Below are positions 45,838 through 58,483 of a stretch of DNA of 64,000 nucleotides, piece by piece. The notes beneath the pieces were generated by a model that saw only the letters and a list, made by a program, of their open reading frames with translations, did no database searches and had not been told where the DNA came from. Origin of the DNA: Nepenthes gracilis. Lineage: Eukaryota > Streptophyta > Magnoliopsida > Caryophyllales > Nepenthaceae. Location: contig BSYO01000004.1 of NCBI GenBank assembly GCA_033239525.1, positions 15,662,037-15,726,036 on the forward strand, read 5' to 3'. Made by a program: the position numbers and the translations under genes. The first letter of the stretch is position 1. The number at the start of each line of letters is the position of its first letter.

Positions 45838-48213
45838 TCTTCAAAGACAACATCCATAAGTTCTCAAAACGGAGACTTCAATAGCTAATTCCAACCTACA
45901 CGTGGAGTAATTCTAATTATGAACTTCTCCTCCACTTAATCAGAGAGTAGCCACTAATCATGATGTGAGAGTAACGTAATCCTATCCTTTCTCAAAAGTA
46001 TTACATTCTACGATAATTTACCAGACCCATTAGGGGTCAACCCAAATGACATGGATGTCAATTAACCATTTTCAGTCCCCGAAAACTACCTTTTCATCTT
46101 TCGTTCTAACAGTTGCAAATCTCTTCTAAGTCAAACATCTCATTGACACTATAATCCTCGAGGAATACTTGTCAGGTCACTTAATAAATTCGATTAGACC
46201 CAAGATGACCATACGCTTTCACGGCACTAATCGGTCTTCCCAATTAGCCATCACTCAAAGTCTTTTGGATTTTAAAATAATGCTACCAAAGAACCACATG
46301 CTTAACAAGACATTTCCTCAAACTAAACTTACGTTCCCTTCTCAATGGGGTGTTTGGATTAATAGTCATTCACAATTTATGATATAATCCTCTAACAAAT
46401 TGCATACACCCTATGTCCATTTGAATTCATGGCCAAAAGATTTATCCCATAAAATTTCATAAGACAACTGCAAACCTACAAAATCTAAATGGTGTTTCTG
46501 GACTTCGTAGTAGCCATATCCTTATCCTAAATACCGCCGAGTCTACCACCCCCACTAATCCACAATTAACACGCTATGGACCCAAATCGATCTTAGCAAT
46601 CATCAAGCCCTTATAACAGCCCACACAATTTACCAATCCATTCACAAAGTCCGCTTATCAAATCATTAATCTCCTAGGCAACCACATTTTCAAAATTCAT
46701 GAACAACATTGTCGATTCGTCTTACTTACCTTGAAGGTTCTAGAGTATTCCACTATGATGCAAAACTGATACTTCCTCGACTTTACATCGAATCCTCAAC
46801 TATCGGCATCAATTTCAGTACAACCTTGAATTACCGACCAAAGATAGATCAGCTTACTTTTTCTTCTGATAGCATCCTCAAATATTCACATGGCCAAAAC
46901 CTCTCAGTGACCACAAAATGACCTTTGGGCGTGGTCGCATATATTAATTGGACTTAGTGCAAATCCTCATTAACTGATTTGTAGGAAAGACGATACTAAT
47001 CTACTGATACCTCGATCAATTTCAGACTTATGCTTCAGATCCCACAACCCAATTGTAGGATACTATCTCCTTACCAGTCCAACCCAGGCTAGCATAGCGG
47101 TTCACCCACCAAACTACTACTAAGATTAGATTAAAACTTGATACCTTAGCTAGCTCAAGCTCATGCCCAGAATCACACAATTCAATTGCAAGACATAATA
47201 TGCTTACCAATCCAATTCATATCTACTTGACGACTTACTGACCAAATCATCCATAATGTCACATCAAGATTGGCACCACAAAATGGTTCAGATTAACCCA
47301 ACCAATTGCATCTAAGAACCCAAGAAAATATCATAACCCTCGATACCGCTTTTATCAAGCTTGGATCCTTAAATAAACAAATAAACTTAGGAATCACATA
47401 ATTATATGTTCGGGATCCCAAATGATACAGGTCTTGTGACATCAAAATTGAGAAATCTAGTCTTCCATCATGACGATCAACGCATTTTCCTTATGAGCCA
47501 TCACCACCAAAACTCCGATCCAAGACATTGGATTTCTTCACTACTAGGACAAAGGATACGAACTATCTTGAATCTAGTGATCAAGCGATCTACAACTTAG
47601 ATCATAGTCCCAAAATCTCTTCGGGAAGACATTTATCCAAGATTCATCCATGCACATCCACCTTAATATATCTTCTATCCTCCGAATACTTGGTCACCTT
47701 TGTCACTATTGCAATGCCTAGGTCTTCCAATTACACATAACTCGAAAACACAACGCAACATGGGCTCAAAATCCCCAAAACGACACCAGGCTACAATATT
47801 AAACTCAAGAGCCTTACCTCTTATCATAACAGGCGACACTTAACACCCTGTATTAATACCTTAGAATCCCGATTCAGACACTGGACCTCTTCACCGTCCG
47901 TCCCTAAATAAGGACATTCCTCAATCTTGCGATCAAATTAATTACAATTAGAATCATACTTCTTAACTTGTCGGGAAGAATACCTCATCAATTAAAGAAC
48001 ACCCATGCAGATGTCCGACAATACTTCTAATCTTCCCGAGCATTTGGCTACCACAAACACCATTTCAATACTTATGATCCATGTCTCAATTTCCACAAAG
48101 TCTAAGTCAATTAGAATTCAAACACTTAATTGTTATTCATCCCGCTTTCTAGGTTGATCAGTCAACCCTTCTTAGCATATTACTAGCCTCAGGACCTCAA
48201 TCTAAAGCCGGCC
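45838..48213 (-). mobile_element. internal region of B, second part
   Basis: AT-rich, no coding frame longer than about 80 codons and no motif. 46655-46700 matches, in reverse, F's internal region near 4010. The final 407 bp (47807-48213) are duplicated at 54538-54944. Broken by T2 at 48214, resuming at 57388. Confidence 0.7.
47807..48213. repeat. segment X, first copy of a 407-bp duplication
   Basis: Identical in length to 54538-54944, with 9 base differences by my count and no indel. Ends in CGGCC, the target duplication of the T2 LTRs. Confidence 0.93.
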
Positions 48214-50616
48214 TGTGACGGCCCGTACTTAATTACACATATAAAATCGCTGTCAAGACTTAAAAAGATAATTAATAAATATTAATGGACATAAAAATTT
48301 TACTTTTCTTTTTAACACAGGATTGACTGAGGCCGAACTGCATGAGCTGGCCTTCTGATTTTAATTCCACACTAGGCCGGCCAACATTAAGGTTAGCCGA
48401 ACTTGAAAGTCTGAGATGCTTACTAAACCTTTCAATAACATTAACAGAAAAGAAATCACGGAAACATACTAACAACATCCATAGCGTCATAAACAGCGGA
48501 ATCATTTTACAATTTTCTTAAAATATCAAAAGGAAATAAAATTATGTTCTTTATTTAATTAGCTCCGGCCAACCAAACTATTTGGCTACACCATAAGGTT
48601 CTACTCAACTTCGTCCTCTATGAGCCTTTCGTCATCTAAAAGTAACAAAAGCGAGCCACAAAGCCCAACAAAATACTCACATGCAGAAAATAGAAAACAT
48701 AAACATATATACAGATAAGCGAATAGAACTTAGCATACGAAAATCATCATGTCTTTTCTTCTTTAGTTCGGAATTTCCTTAGTCTTTTTCTTATTATCTT
48801 GTCTTCTGAAAACCCTTGAAAATTCTTATCATCTTTAGGGACCGAACGGAGCGGACAACATCGAGGACGGATTGTGTGTAACCCCACAACCTAAGGCCAT
48901 ATCCCCTCATTATGCTCCCCGGGATGGGAGGTAATGCCTTTAACCCGGCATACGGGGCCGTAGTCCAAAAGTCTTATGCCACCAGAAAGTTCCATCCTGT
49001 GGCCCAGGAGGCAATCCTCGAGTGTCACTCCAATATCCTTCATCCATCTTTAACAGTAAGTTTAATGGAGACTCGGTTCATAGTTCTTGTCCTTTAATGG
49101 CCATACATCATAGTTCGGAAGTCGAAAGTCGTAGAGTTCCACTTGCTGTCTGGATTACATGCATTGTTCCAAGTTCATATCAATAGGCCGGAGTTCTTTA
49201 CAAAGCTGGAGTTCTTTTATATAAAAACCGGAGTTTTTTACCAAGCCGGAGTTCTTTACAAAGCTGGAGTTCTTTTACATAAAAACTGGAGTTCTTTACA
49301 AAGCCGAAGTTCTTTACAAAAGGCGAAGTTCTTTTCTGAAATTCGAAGTTCATAAAAGCCGGAGTTCCCTTAAATCTGGAGTTCTAAAACCGGAGTGATT
49401 TTTCTATAAAATCCGGAGCTCTAAAACCGGAGTGATTTTTCTTTAGAGGACGGAGTATTCTTTCTTAAAAAGGCGGAGCTCTTTTCAAAGGCGGAGTTCT
49501 TTTTCTTAAACGGACGAGGTATTTTTATTTCACAAGGCGGAGCTCTTTTCTTTAAACATGCAATCATCGAAGTTCATATCAATTGACAAATAATCATATT
49601 TCCAAGCAGAACCAAAATCGAACATCATGAGTAACAGAGTTTCTTTTAAACATGCGATTAAGAACGATAAATCACAAGAACGAAATAAACTTCATACATA
49701 TATAATTTCATAAGGATATCATATACTTACGTAGCAAACATGCATAAACATGAACTTTAAAAACAGGGGTGAGTATCTTGCCTGGGTTTCTTCTACTTTG
49801 TCTTTATCTTTAGGTCTCTCTTTACTAGAATTTCTATTGCATGCCTTTTTCTTACTACTCTGGTTCTTATTTATAGGTCTTAAGTCTGATGATTATCATT
49901 AATGAATTGCACTATAGGGGGAATGTTTCATCATTAATGATTGGCAAACCCAAGGGGATGTTTCATCATTTAACAAATCCAAGGGGAATATTTCATCATT
50001 AATGATTGGCAAATCCAAGGGGAATGTTTCTTATTTATGGCTTTTACATTTCCTAAGGAGTTCATTAATTCCTAGTTAACTTAACCAAACGGAATTTAAA
50101 TTTCTCATATAAACACATTAAATTCCTGGTTAACTGAACTTAGAAGGATTTAGCTTTCTCATTTAATCACATTCCGGTCAACTATCGGCGTTGACCAAAT
50201 TATTCTTACACGACTTCCGGTCAACACTTGTTGACCAGATCATCAACTTCGGCTTTACCAACCACAAAGCCACTCCGGCCTTCAAGGCCACTTCGGCCTT
50301 ACATGGCTGGACTTGATTTTCATCAAGGAAATCCGGACTTCTTTTCATCTAGGAATATTTCGGACTTCTTTTCATCAAAGAAATCCGGACTGGATTTTCA
50401 TCAAGGAAATCCGAACTTCTTTTCATCAAGGAAATCTGGACTGGATTTTCATTAAGGAATATCATGGACTAGATTTTTATCAAGTAAGGGCTGAACTTGA
50501 TTTCATCTTTAGGCCGATTTACTTTTCTTATTACATTTTCTGGTCAACTGGCGTTGACCGGATTATAAGGATTTGATGACTAGAATTTTCTATGTTCTAG
50601 AATCTGGGTCGTTACA
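48214..50616 (-). mobile_element. 3' LTR of element T2
   Basis: 2,403 bp, from TGTGACGGCCCG to ...TGGGTCGTTACA, followed by the polypurine tract. Left flank CGGCC. Minus-strand TATA box at 49868-49875; inverted W-box pairs at 50164-50190, 50217-50240 and 50538-50562; U3 minisatellite around 50320-50470 (repeats of CATCAAGGAAATCCGGAC); leader repeats 49185-49560. Confidence 0.93.
48636..49781 (-). other. predicted GC-AG leader intron in T2 3' LTR
   Basis: Minus strand donor CCAG|GCAAGATACTC (from 49781), acceptor TTGTTACTTTTAG ending 48636, followed by ATGACG. Confidence 0.4.
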
Positions 50617-50633
50617 ATCTCCCCCACTTATAG
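50617..50633 (-). other. polypurine tract of T2
   Basis: Plus strand ATCTCCCCCACTTATAG next to the LTR. Confidence 0.9.
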
Positions 50634-50665
50634 GAATTTCGTCCTCGAAATTTTAAATAAATATA

Positions 50666-51880
50666 CTAACCTTGAGAAAACAAATCGGGGTATTTGTTCC
50701 GAATCTCTTCCTCCCATTCCCAAGTTGCCTCTTCGGGAGTGTGATTCTTCCAAAGCACCTTTATTAGAGCGATTGATTTGGTGCGTAGTCTCTGCTCCCT
50801 TCGATCCAATATTTTCACTCGTTCCTTTACATAGGACAATTCCTTGTCGATTGTTAAGGGTTCATACTCAATTACATGAGTGGGATCATGCACATACTTT
50901 CAAAACATTGATACATGAAACACGTCATGTACTTCTACCAAGTTCGGAGGTAGTGCAAAGTCGTAAGCTACTTCTCCGACCCTTTCTAAAATTTCAAAAG
51001 GGCCAATAAATTGTCGCTTCAGCTTTCCTTTTACCCCAAACCTATACTTTCCCTTAGATGGCGATACCTTTAGGAATACAAAATTACCCTTTTCAAATTC
51101 TAATGCAGATCTCCTCCAGTCTGCATAGCTCTTTTGTCTGTTCCGGGCTACTTTGAGATTCTCATGTACTAACTTTATCTTTTCTGCCGTCTCTTTAACA
51201 ATATCTGGACCCAAAATCCTTTTATCTTCGTGCTCCTCCCAGTGAATCGGCGATCTACATTTCCTTCCATACAATGCCTCAAAAGGGGCCATGCCTATGC
51301 TGGCCTGGTAACTATTATTATAGGCGAATTCCGCTAAGGGTAAGAAATTATCCCAAGTCCCTTTTATCTCTAAGACCGAGGCCCTTAACATATCCTCGAG
51401 GATTTGGATAGTCCGTTCCGACTGGCCGTCCGTTTGCGGATGAAAAGCAGTACTAAATTTTAATTCAGTACCCAATTCTTTATGTAGACTTTTCCAGAAT
51501 CGTGAAACAAAACGAGGGTCTCTATTTGATACGATAGAGGCAGGCACACCATGAAGCCTGACAACCTCGTTTACATAGAGTTGGGCTAATTTATCACAGG
51601 AGTATGTCGTCCGGATTGCCAGAAAATGGGCTGACTTTGTTAGCCGGTCAATAATAACCCAAATAGCATCATGTTTCCTTGGCGTTCTAGGCAGTCCCGT
51701 AACAAAGTCCACGGCAACATCTTCCCATTTCGAGCCTGGAAACGGCATTGGTTGCAATAATCCAGACGGTTGCTTTCTTTCGGCCTTTACTTGTTGGCAT
51801 ACAAGGTATTTTTCCACGTAGGCTGCAATGTTCCTCTTCATATTCCTCCACCAGAATATTTTCTTCAAATCCTGGTACAT
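50666..51880 (-). pseudogene. T2 pol: integrase with chromodomain tail
   Basis: The longest coding remnant: 50900-51880 is open for 326 codons on the minus strand. Zinc-binding part reads YLVC where T1 has CLVC, so one zinc ligand is lost. Core: VDFVTGLP (first Asp), SIVSNRDPRF where the second catalytic Asp is Asn, and GQSERTIQ with Glu. Then YNNSYQASIGMAPFEALYGR, GPFEILERVGEVAYDF and VFHVSMF. A CGA/CGG-to-TGA stop separates the tail 50666-50893 with KILDRREQ and EEATWEWEEEIR. Catalytically dead as written. Same order and orientation as T1. Confidence 0.93.
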
Positions 51881-51943
51881 CTTATTGGCTCCTGGATCAA
51901 TAGTATAACGGGATCGATGGACTTCCTTAAGAATTTTCTCCTT

Positions 51944-52480
51944 TCATTCTTTATTGTCCGGCACACATAACCAATTCCTAAATCTTAATGCTCCATCCGG
52001 CATAATATGAAAATCACTTCGGGATTCTTTATCCAGCTCACTCATGATCTTTACAAGGAAAGAATCATACGCCTGACATCCCTTTATCTCATTTATCACC
52101 TCTGGCTGAACTTGAAGGTACGCCAAGATCATCCGCTTTTCTTGCACATAATGCTGGACATCATAGTACATGAGACAGTCCAGCATTTCCATTTGCTTGA
52201 CTTGCATTCTAGCCAGAATACCAGGTTGTCTACTTAGTGCATTGGCAACTACATTGGCCTTTCCTGGTTCGTACCAGATTTCACAATCATAGTCCTTCAG
52301 AAATTCAATCCACCTTCTCTGCCTCATGTTCAGTTCCTTCTGGGAGAATAAATACTTAAGACTTTATGATCGGAGTAGACCAAGAATCTCTCACCATACA
52401 GGCAATGCCTCCAGATTTTCAATGTAAACACTACTGCGGCTAATTCCAGATTGTGAGTTGGGTAATTCCTTTCATGATTC
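51944..52480 (-). pseudogene. T2 pol: RNase H end and linker, frameshifted
   Basis: 51944-52327 begins [19 protein letters not shown] and continues NVVANALSR, where other copies have ADALSR: the last RNase H Asp is Asn. It runs through [13 protein letters not shown] into the integrase N-terminal linker. A one-base loss near 52362 (ACTTTATGATC against GACTCTTATGATC in T1) separates it from the upstream part. Confidence 0.9.
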
Positions 52481-52485
52481 TTCAA

Positions 52486-53013
52486 CTATCGCGACCCATT
52501 GGCAATTACCCTTCCGTGTTGCATTAAAACACAGCCCAACCCAACCTTTGAGACATCGCAATAAACAATCAATCCTCCTGCTCCATTTGAAATGGTCAAG
52601 ACCGGAGCAGAAGTTAGCCGGTCTTTAAGTGTCTGAAAACTCCCTTCACAATCATTGGTCCACTTGAACTTGGCATCCTTCTTTGTTAATTGTGTGAGTG
52701 GCAGAGCGATTTGGGAGAAGTTTTTCACAAACCGTCTATAATATCCAGCCAAGCCTAAAAAGCTCCGTACTTCGATCACAGAGGTTGGCCGGTTCCACTT
52801 TACCACTGCTTCCACTTTCTTAGGATCGACGGAAATCCCTTCTTTGGAAATAACATGTCCAAGGAATCCCACTTCCTCTAACCAAAATTTGCACTTTTTC
52901 AATTTGGCGAACAGCTGATGCTCCCCAAGGATCTGGAGTATAGTCCGTAAATGCTCCTCATGTTCCTCATAGCTTTTCGAATACACAAGGATGTCGTCAA
53001 TAAAGACGATCAC
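52486..53013 (-). pseudogene. T2 pol: RT palm end, connection, RNase H start
   Basis: 175 open codons. Starts in [13 protein letters not shown], the RT catalytic motif with both aspartates intact; then [44 protein letters not shown], the LTQLTKKD linker and RNase H start [16 protein letters not shown]. Stop in GSR-LKNH. Joined upstream to 53176-53643 through a stop in the GLTNA...LMNRIF-PYLD stretch. Confidence 0.92.
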
Positions 53014-53175
53014 AAACTTGTCTAGGTATGGTTAAAAGATTCGGTTCATCAAGTCCATAAAGACGGCTAGAGCATTAGTCAACCCAAAAGGCATCACTAC
53101 AAATTCATAATGCCCATATCTAGTCCGGAACGCCATCTTTGCTATATCATCCTTTCTGATCCAAAGCTGAAAATA

Positions 53176-53643
53176 TCAGGATCTAAGGTCAATTTTTGAA
53201 AATACGCAAGCTCCTTGTAATTGGTCAAGGAGGTCATCAATCCTTGGCAGAGGATATTTATTCTTGGTGGTAATTTTATTCAGTTCACGATAATCCACGC
53301 ATAATCTCATGGTCCCATCCTTCTTTCTGACAAAGAGAACCGGTGCTCCCCATGGTGACACACTTGGCCGAATGAAACCTTTATCTAACAATTCCTGCAG
53401 TTGCTGTTTTAATTCTTTGAGTTCGGCCGGTGCCATCCGATATGGTGCTTTGGATATTGGAGCTGCTCCAGGCATCAATTCTACTCCGAATTCCAACTCT
53501 CGCTGGGGTGGCAGTCCAGGTAATTCATCAGGGAATATGTCTTCGAATTCCCGCACCACAGGAATCTCTTTGGCCCGAGATTCTTGGCTTTCAGTAGTTA
53601 CACTAGCGAAGGCTAGATAAGCTTGACACCCATCACCAATCAT
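53176..53643 (-). pseudogene. T2 pol: protease/RT linker and RT fingers
   Basis: 155 codons with [65 protein letters not shown] and FSKIDLRS. The next codon, glycine of SGYHQL in T1, is a stop here. The T1 counterpart of the same segment is 39948-40268. Confidence 0.92.
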
Positions 53644-53670
53644 GTGCCTGGCATGAAGGGCCGAAATGAA

Positions 53671-54291
53671 TCAAGATGCTTCTTTACGCCGGACTCCTTG
53701 AATATAGAAAGGCTTGTTTCCAGGGATGGTGAATTCTACTCGTTTTCGGAAACAATCAATCTTGGCATGATATCTGGCTAACCAATCCAGTCCCAAGATT
53801 GCATCGAAGTCTTTCATTTCCAGCAAAACCAGGTTAACAGGCATCATGAATCCATTGAATTCTATCGGACATTTTAGATATACTACATTTAAGATTATGG
53901 ACGACCCTGTGGGTGAGGCGACCATCAATGGACAGCCAAGAACTTGAGGAAGGGTCGTAAGATACTTCAAAAATTCATGGGAGACGAATGAGTGAGTAGA
54001 TCTAGAGTCAAAGAGCACATGACTAGAAGTGCCACATATAAAAAGTGTACATTCTACAACCTCCGTAGATGTTTGGCCTCCTTTGCCAGACACGGCAAAC
54101 ACCTTAGCTGGAATAGGGGACTTAAATCTTGGGGCTTGTTTGCCGAGTAGGCAATCTCTGATCATGTGTCCAGCCTGGCCACGGTTATAACAAACCCCCA
54201 GCTTCTTATAGCAAGGCTTCCCTTCGTGTGATCTCCCGCAATGATCACATGCATTATTAGCTAGAGTTTGGGAAATTTGTACGGATCGGTT
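53671..54291 (-). pseudogene. T2: zinc knuckles and protease
   Basis: Minus strand. Near 54245-54130: knuckle 1 CDHCGRSHEGKPC and knuckle 2 CYNRGQAGHMIRDC, whose second Cys is Arg. Then a retropepsin domain in 53671-54165: LFICGTSSHVLFDS, where the catalytic D-S-G reads D-S-R, then THSFVS, CPIEF and FDAILGLDWLA. Zinc knuckles package RNA; the protease cuts the polyprotein. Both have lost key residues. Confidence 0.9.
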
Positions 54292-54537
54292 CTACTCCCC
54301 ACTGAATCTCGATGATCTTGCTTTCTTAAAAGGGCCTCCACTAGCATTGGCCCTTAAAGTCTGACTAAACGTCCTTTTTCTGAGCAATGCTCCTCTCTCC
54401 AGCTCCTTCTCATAAATAACAGCCTTCTCGAGCACCTCTCCGTACGTGGCCAACGTCAGAGTTGAGAGATGCCTCCTAATATCTTCCCTTAATCCCTGAA
54501 AAAATCTCATGGCTTTTCGCTCCTAGTCTTCCACCAT
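54292..54537 (-). pseudogene. T2: gag C-terminal part, truncated at a recombination junction
   Basis: MRFFQGLREDIRRHL, YGEVLEKAVIYEKELE and the basic GGPFKKARSSRFSG end of gag; a stop follows the last. Upstream, only VED-ERKA remains before the sequence passes into duplicated segment X' at 54538. The first two thirds of gag, primer-binding site and own 5' LTR junction are missing. Confidence 0.9.
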
Positions 54538-54944
54538 AAGAGCCTTACCTCTTATCATAACAGGCGACACTTAACACCCTGTATTAATACCTTAGAATCC
54601 CGATTCAGACACTGGACCTCTTCGCTGTCCATCCCTAAATAAGGACATTCCTCAATCTTGCGATCAAATTAATTACAATTAGAATCATACTTCTTAACTT
54701 GTCGTGAAGAATACCTCATCAATTAAAGAACACCCATGCAGATGTCCTACAATACTTCTAATCTTCCCGAGCATTTGGCTACCACAAATACCATTTCAAT
54801 ACTTATGATCCATGTCTCAATTTCCACAAAGTCTAATTCACTTAGAATTCAAACACTTAATTGTTATTCATCCCGCTTTCTAGGTTGATCAGTCAACCCT
54901 TCTTAGCATATTACTAGCCTCAGGACCTCAATCTAGAGCCGGCC
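54538..54944. repeat. segment X', second copy of the 407-bp duplication
   Basis: Copy of B internal sequence 47807-48213 joined to T2 gag; AAGAGCC is where the two become alike. Ends CGGCC before a second LTR. Confidence 0.93.
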
Positions 54945-57382
54945 TGTGACGGCCCGTACTTAATTACACACATAAAATCGCCGTCAAGACTTAAAAAGAT
55001 AATTAATAAATATTAATGGACATAAAAATTTTACTTTTCTTTTTTACACAGGATTGACGGAGGCCGAACTGTATGAGTTGGCCTTCCGATTTTAATTCGA
55101 CACTAGGCCGGCCAATATTAAGGTTAGCCGAACTTAAAAATCTGAGATGCTTACTAAACCTTTCAATAACATTAACCGAAAAGAAATCACGGAAACATAC
55201 TAACAACATCCATAGCGTCATAAACAGCGGAATCATTTTACAATTTTCTCAAAACATCAAAATGAAATAAAATTAAGTTCTTTATTTAATTAGCTCCGGC
55301 CAACCGAACCATTTGGCTACACCATAAGGTTCTACTCAACTTCGTCCTCCATGAGCCTTTCGTCAACTGAAAATAACAAGAGTGAGCCACAAAGCCCAAC
55401 AATATACTCACATGCAGAAAACAAAGAACATAAACATATATACAGATAAGCGAATAGAACTTAGCATACGAAAATCATCATGTCTTTTCTTCTTTAGTTC
55501 GGAATTTTCTTAGTATTTTTCTTATTATCTTGTCTTCTGAAAACCCTTGAAAATTCTTATCATCTTTAGGGACCAGACGGGAGCGGACAACATCGAGGAC
55601 GGATTGTGTGTAGCCCCACAACCTAAGGCCGTATCCCCTCATTATGCTCCTCGGGGTGGGAGGTAATGTCTTTAACCCGACATACGGGGCCGTAGTCCAA
55701 AAGGCTTATGCCACCAGAAAGTTTCCTCCCTGGCCCAAGAGGCAATCCTCGAGTGTCACTCCAATATCCTTCATCCATCTTTAACAGTAAGTTTAATGGA
55801 GACTCGGTTCATAGTTCTTGTCCTTTAATGGCCATACATCATAGTTCGGAAGTCGAAAGTCGTAGAGTTCCACTTGCTGTCCGGATTACATGCATTGTTT
55901 CAAGTTCATATCAATAGGCCGGAGTTCTTTTTCATACAGAGAGCCGGAGTTCTAAAAGCCGAAGTTCTTTTGTCAAAGCCGGAGTTCTTTACAAAGCCGG
56001 AGTTCTTTTATATAAAAACCGGAGTTTTTTACCAAGCCAGAGTTCTTTACAAAGCCAGAGTTCTTTTACATAAAAACTGGAGTTCTTTACAAAGCCGGAG
56101 TTCTTTACAAAAGGCGGAGTTTTTTTCTGAAATCCGAAGTTCATAAAAGCCGGAGTTCCTTTAAATCTGGAGTTCTAAAACCGGAGTGATTTTTCTTTAA
56201 AATCCGGAGCTCTAAAATCGAAGTGATTTTTCTTTAGAGGACGGAGTATTCTTTCTTAAAAAGGCAGAGCTCTTTTCAAAGGCGGAGTTCTTTTTCTTAA
56301 ACGGACCGAGTATTTTTTCTTCACAAGGCGGAGCTCTTTTCATTAAACATGCAATCATCGAAGTTCATATCAATTGACAAATAGTCATATTTCCAAGCAG
56401 AACCAAAACCGAACATCATGAGTAACAGAGTTTCTTTTAAACATGCGATTAAGAACGATAAATCACAAGAACGAAATAAACTTCATACATATATAATTTC
56501 ATAAGGATATCATATACTTACGTAGCAAACATGCATAAACATGAACTTCAAAAACAGGGGTGAGTATTTTGCCTGGATTTCTTCTACTTTGCCTTGATCT
56601 TTAGGTCTTCCTTTACTAGAATTTTTATTGCATGCCTTTTTCTTACTACTCTGATTCTTATTTATAGGTCTTAAGTCTGATGATTATCATTAATGATTGG
56701 CACTACAGGGGGAATATTTCATCAATAATGATTAGCAAACCCAAGGGGATGTTTCATCATTTGACAAATCTAAGGGGAATGTTTCATCATTAATGATTGG
56801 CAAATCCAAGGGGAATGTTTCTTATTTATGGCTTTTACATTTCCTAAGGAGTTCATTAATTCCTAGTTAACTTAACCAAACGGAATTTAAATTTCTCATA
56901 TAAACACATTAAATTCCTGGTTAACTGAACTTAGAAGGATTTAGCTTTCTCATTTAATCACATTCCGGTCAACTATCGGTGTTGACCGAATTATTCTTAC
57001 ACGACTTCCGGTGAACACTTGTTGACCGGATCATCAACTTTGGCTTTACCAACCACAAAGCCACTTCGGCCTTCAAGGCCACTTCGGCCTTACATGGCTG
57101 GACTTGATTTTCATCAAGGAAATCCGGACTTCTTTTCATCAAGGAATATTTCGGACTTCTTTTCATCAAAGAAATCCGGACTAGATTTTCATCAAGGAAA
57201 TTCGGACTGAATTTTCATTAAGGAATATTCCGGACTAGATTTTTCTCAAGTAAGGGCCGAATTTGATTTCATCTTAAAGCCGATTTACTTTTCTTATTAC
57301 ATTTTTTGGTCAACTAGCGTTGACCGGATTATAAGGACTTGATGGCTGGAATTTCCTATGTTCTAGAATCTGGGTCGTTGCA
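54945..57382 (-). mobile_element. LTR T2b, solo-like, with target duplications
   Basis: 2,438 bp, from TGTGACGGCCCG to ...TGGGTCGTTGCA, flanked by CGGCC at 54940-54944 and 57383-57387. Nearly the same as 48214-50616; over the first ~290 bp I count 12 differences. Minus-strand TATA box 56659-56666; predicted intron 55367-56572; leader repeats 55918-56340; inverted W-box pairs near 56964, 57007 and 57307. Confidence 0.93.
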
Positions 57383-57387
57383 CGGCC
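57383..57387. repeat. right target-site duplication of T2b
   Basis: CGGCC. Confidence 0.9.
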
Positions 57388-57946
57388 AAACTCGAACCTT
57401 AATCCAACACCAATTAACCAAGGCCCCGAGTCCTCACTAATCAATTTAAACACTAAGTCGGCACTAACGAAATTAAAACTTCAAGGTGCCTCCTTACAAC
57501 TCCTACCTACCTCACGGTTGACGACTACCCTGTATATTCCCTTAACTAAAAATCATATTACATTCTATGATTACAAACATCACAAAATTATGAATCCTCC
57601 AATAATCAAATTAGAGGGAGGGGCTAAGATTGATGCATTTCAAAATTAACCCATTAAGCCCAAGACTTAAGCATTTCCTCTAATCCGAACTACTTAATCT
57701 CACCTCAACATAGAATAGATTAACCTGAATCCTCAAACCTTAGTTAATCAGCCAAGGCTTACATTCGGTATCAACTAGCTTAAATGCTAAGTTCCAACTG
57801 AAATCTAGTCTAGTTTAGTATAACTAAGATACCTCAAACTATTCCAACTTAATCATCCCATACCATAATCTACCTATTTTGACCAAATCTTAACTAGTCC
57901 TAAGCTTCTGCATGCGATTCAGATTAAAGCTAAGGCATCTCTTTTT
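57388..57946 (-). mobile_element. internal region of B, last part
   Basis: 560 bp of AT-rich leader between the T2 complex and the B primer-binding site; no frame, no motif. The end (57895-57946) resembles the N leader near 23205-23255 (CTAAGCTTC, then TAAGGCATCT). Confidence 0.72.
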
Positions 57947-57957
57947 CTCTGATACCA
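57947..57957 (-). other. primer-binding site of B
   Basis: Minus strand TGGTATCAGAG, perfect, 2 nt from the LTR. Confidence 0.92.
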
Positions 57958-58483
57958 ACTGTAACCGATCAGGTTATTCTTCTTAAATAAACTCTGTCAA
58001 TGGTAACATAAACTTATGCCCATAATTTATCATTATGGATTCTGTAAAAAATTCGGCAGAATTCTCTCGACAATTGGACGAAAAACTAAAAATACAGCCT
58101 GTTTAAAATAACCTGCACAAGCACATAACTATCCAATTTAGATATTTTGGACTACAACACATTACACAGGACCACATCGCCATACCATCCATGGCTCCAA
58201 CACAGTATTTCTAACTAACGTATTGGGTTTGAAGAGATGTCATCTAGGACTAAATAAAATCCAAAACATCTAATATTATTGCAGAAGCATAGCTAAATCC
58301 AGAAACCTGTGAAAGTACAATAATAACCATAAAATAATAACAAACCGCATTGAACTACTAAACTGTTTACATTCTATTACAACAGACGTATCCAAATCTT
58401 TCGGCCTTCGACATTTAGCTAATCTCCTCAAATAAGTCTCTCTCTTTACTCTAATTAATCGGACACCGACATAATGTTCTCAT

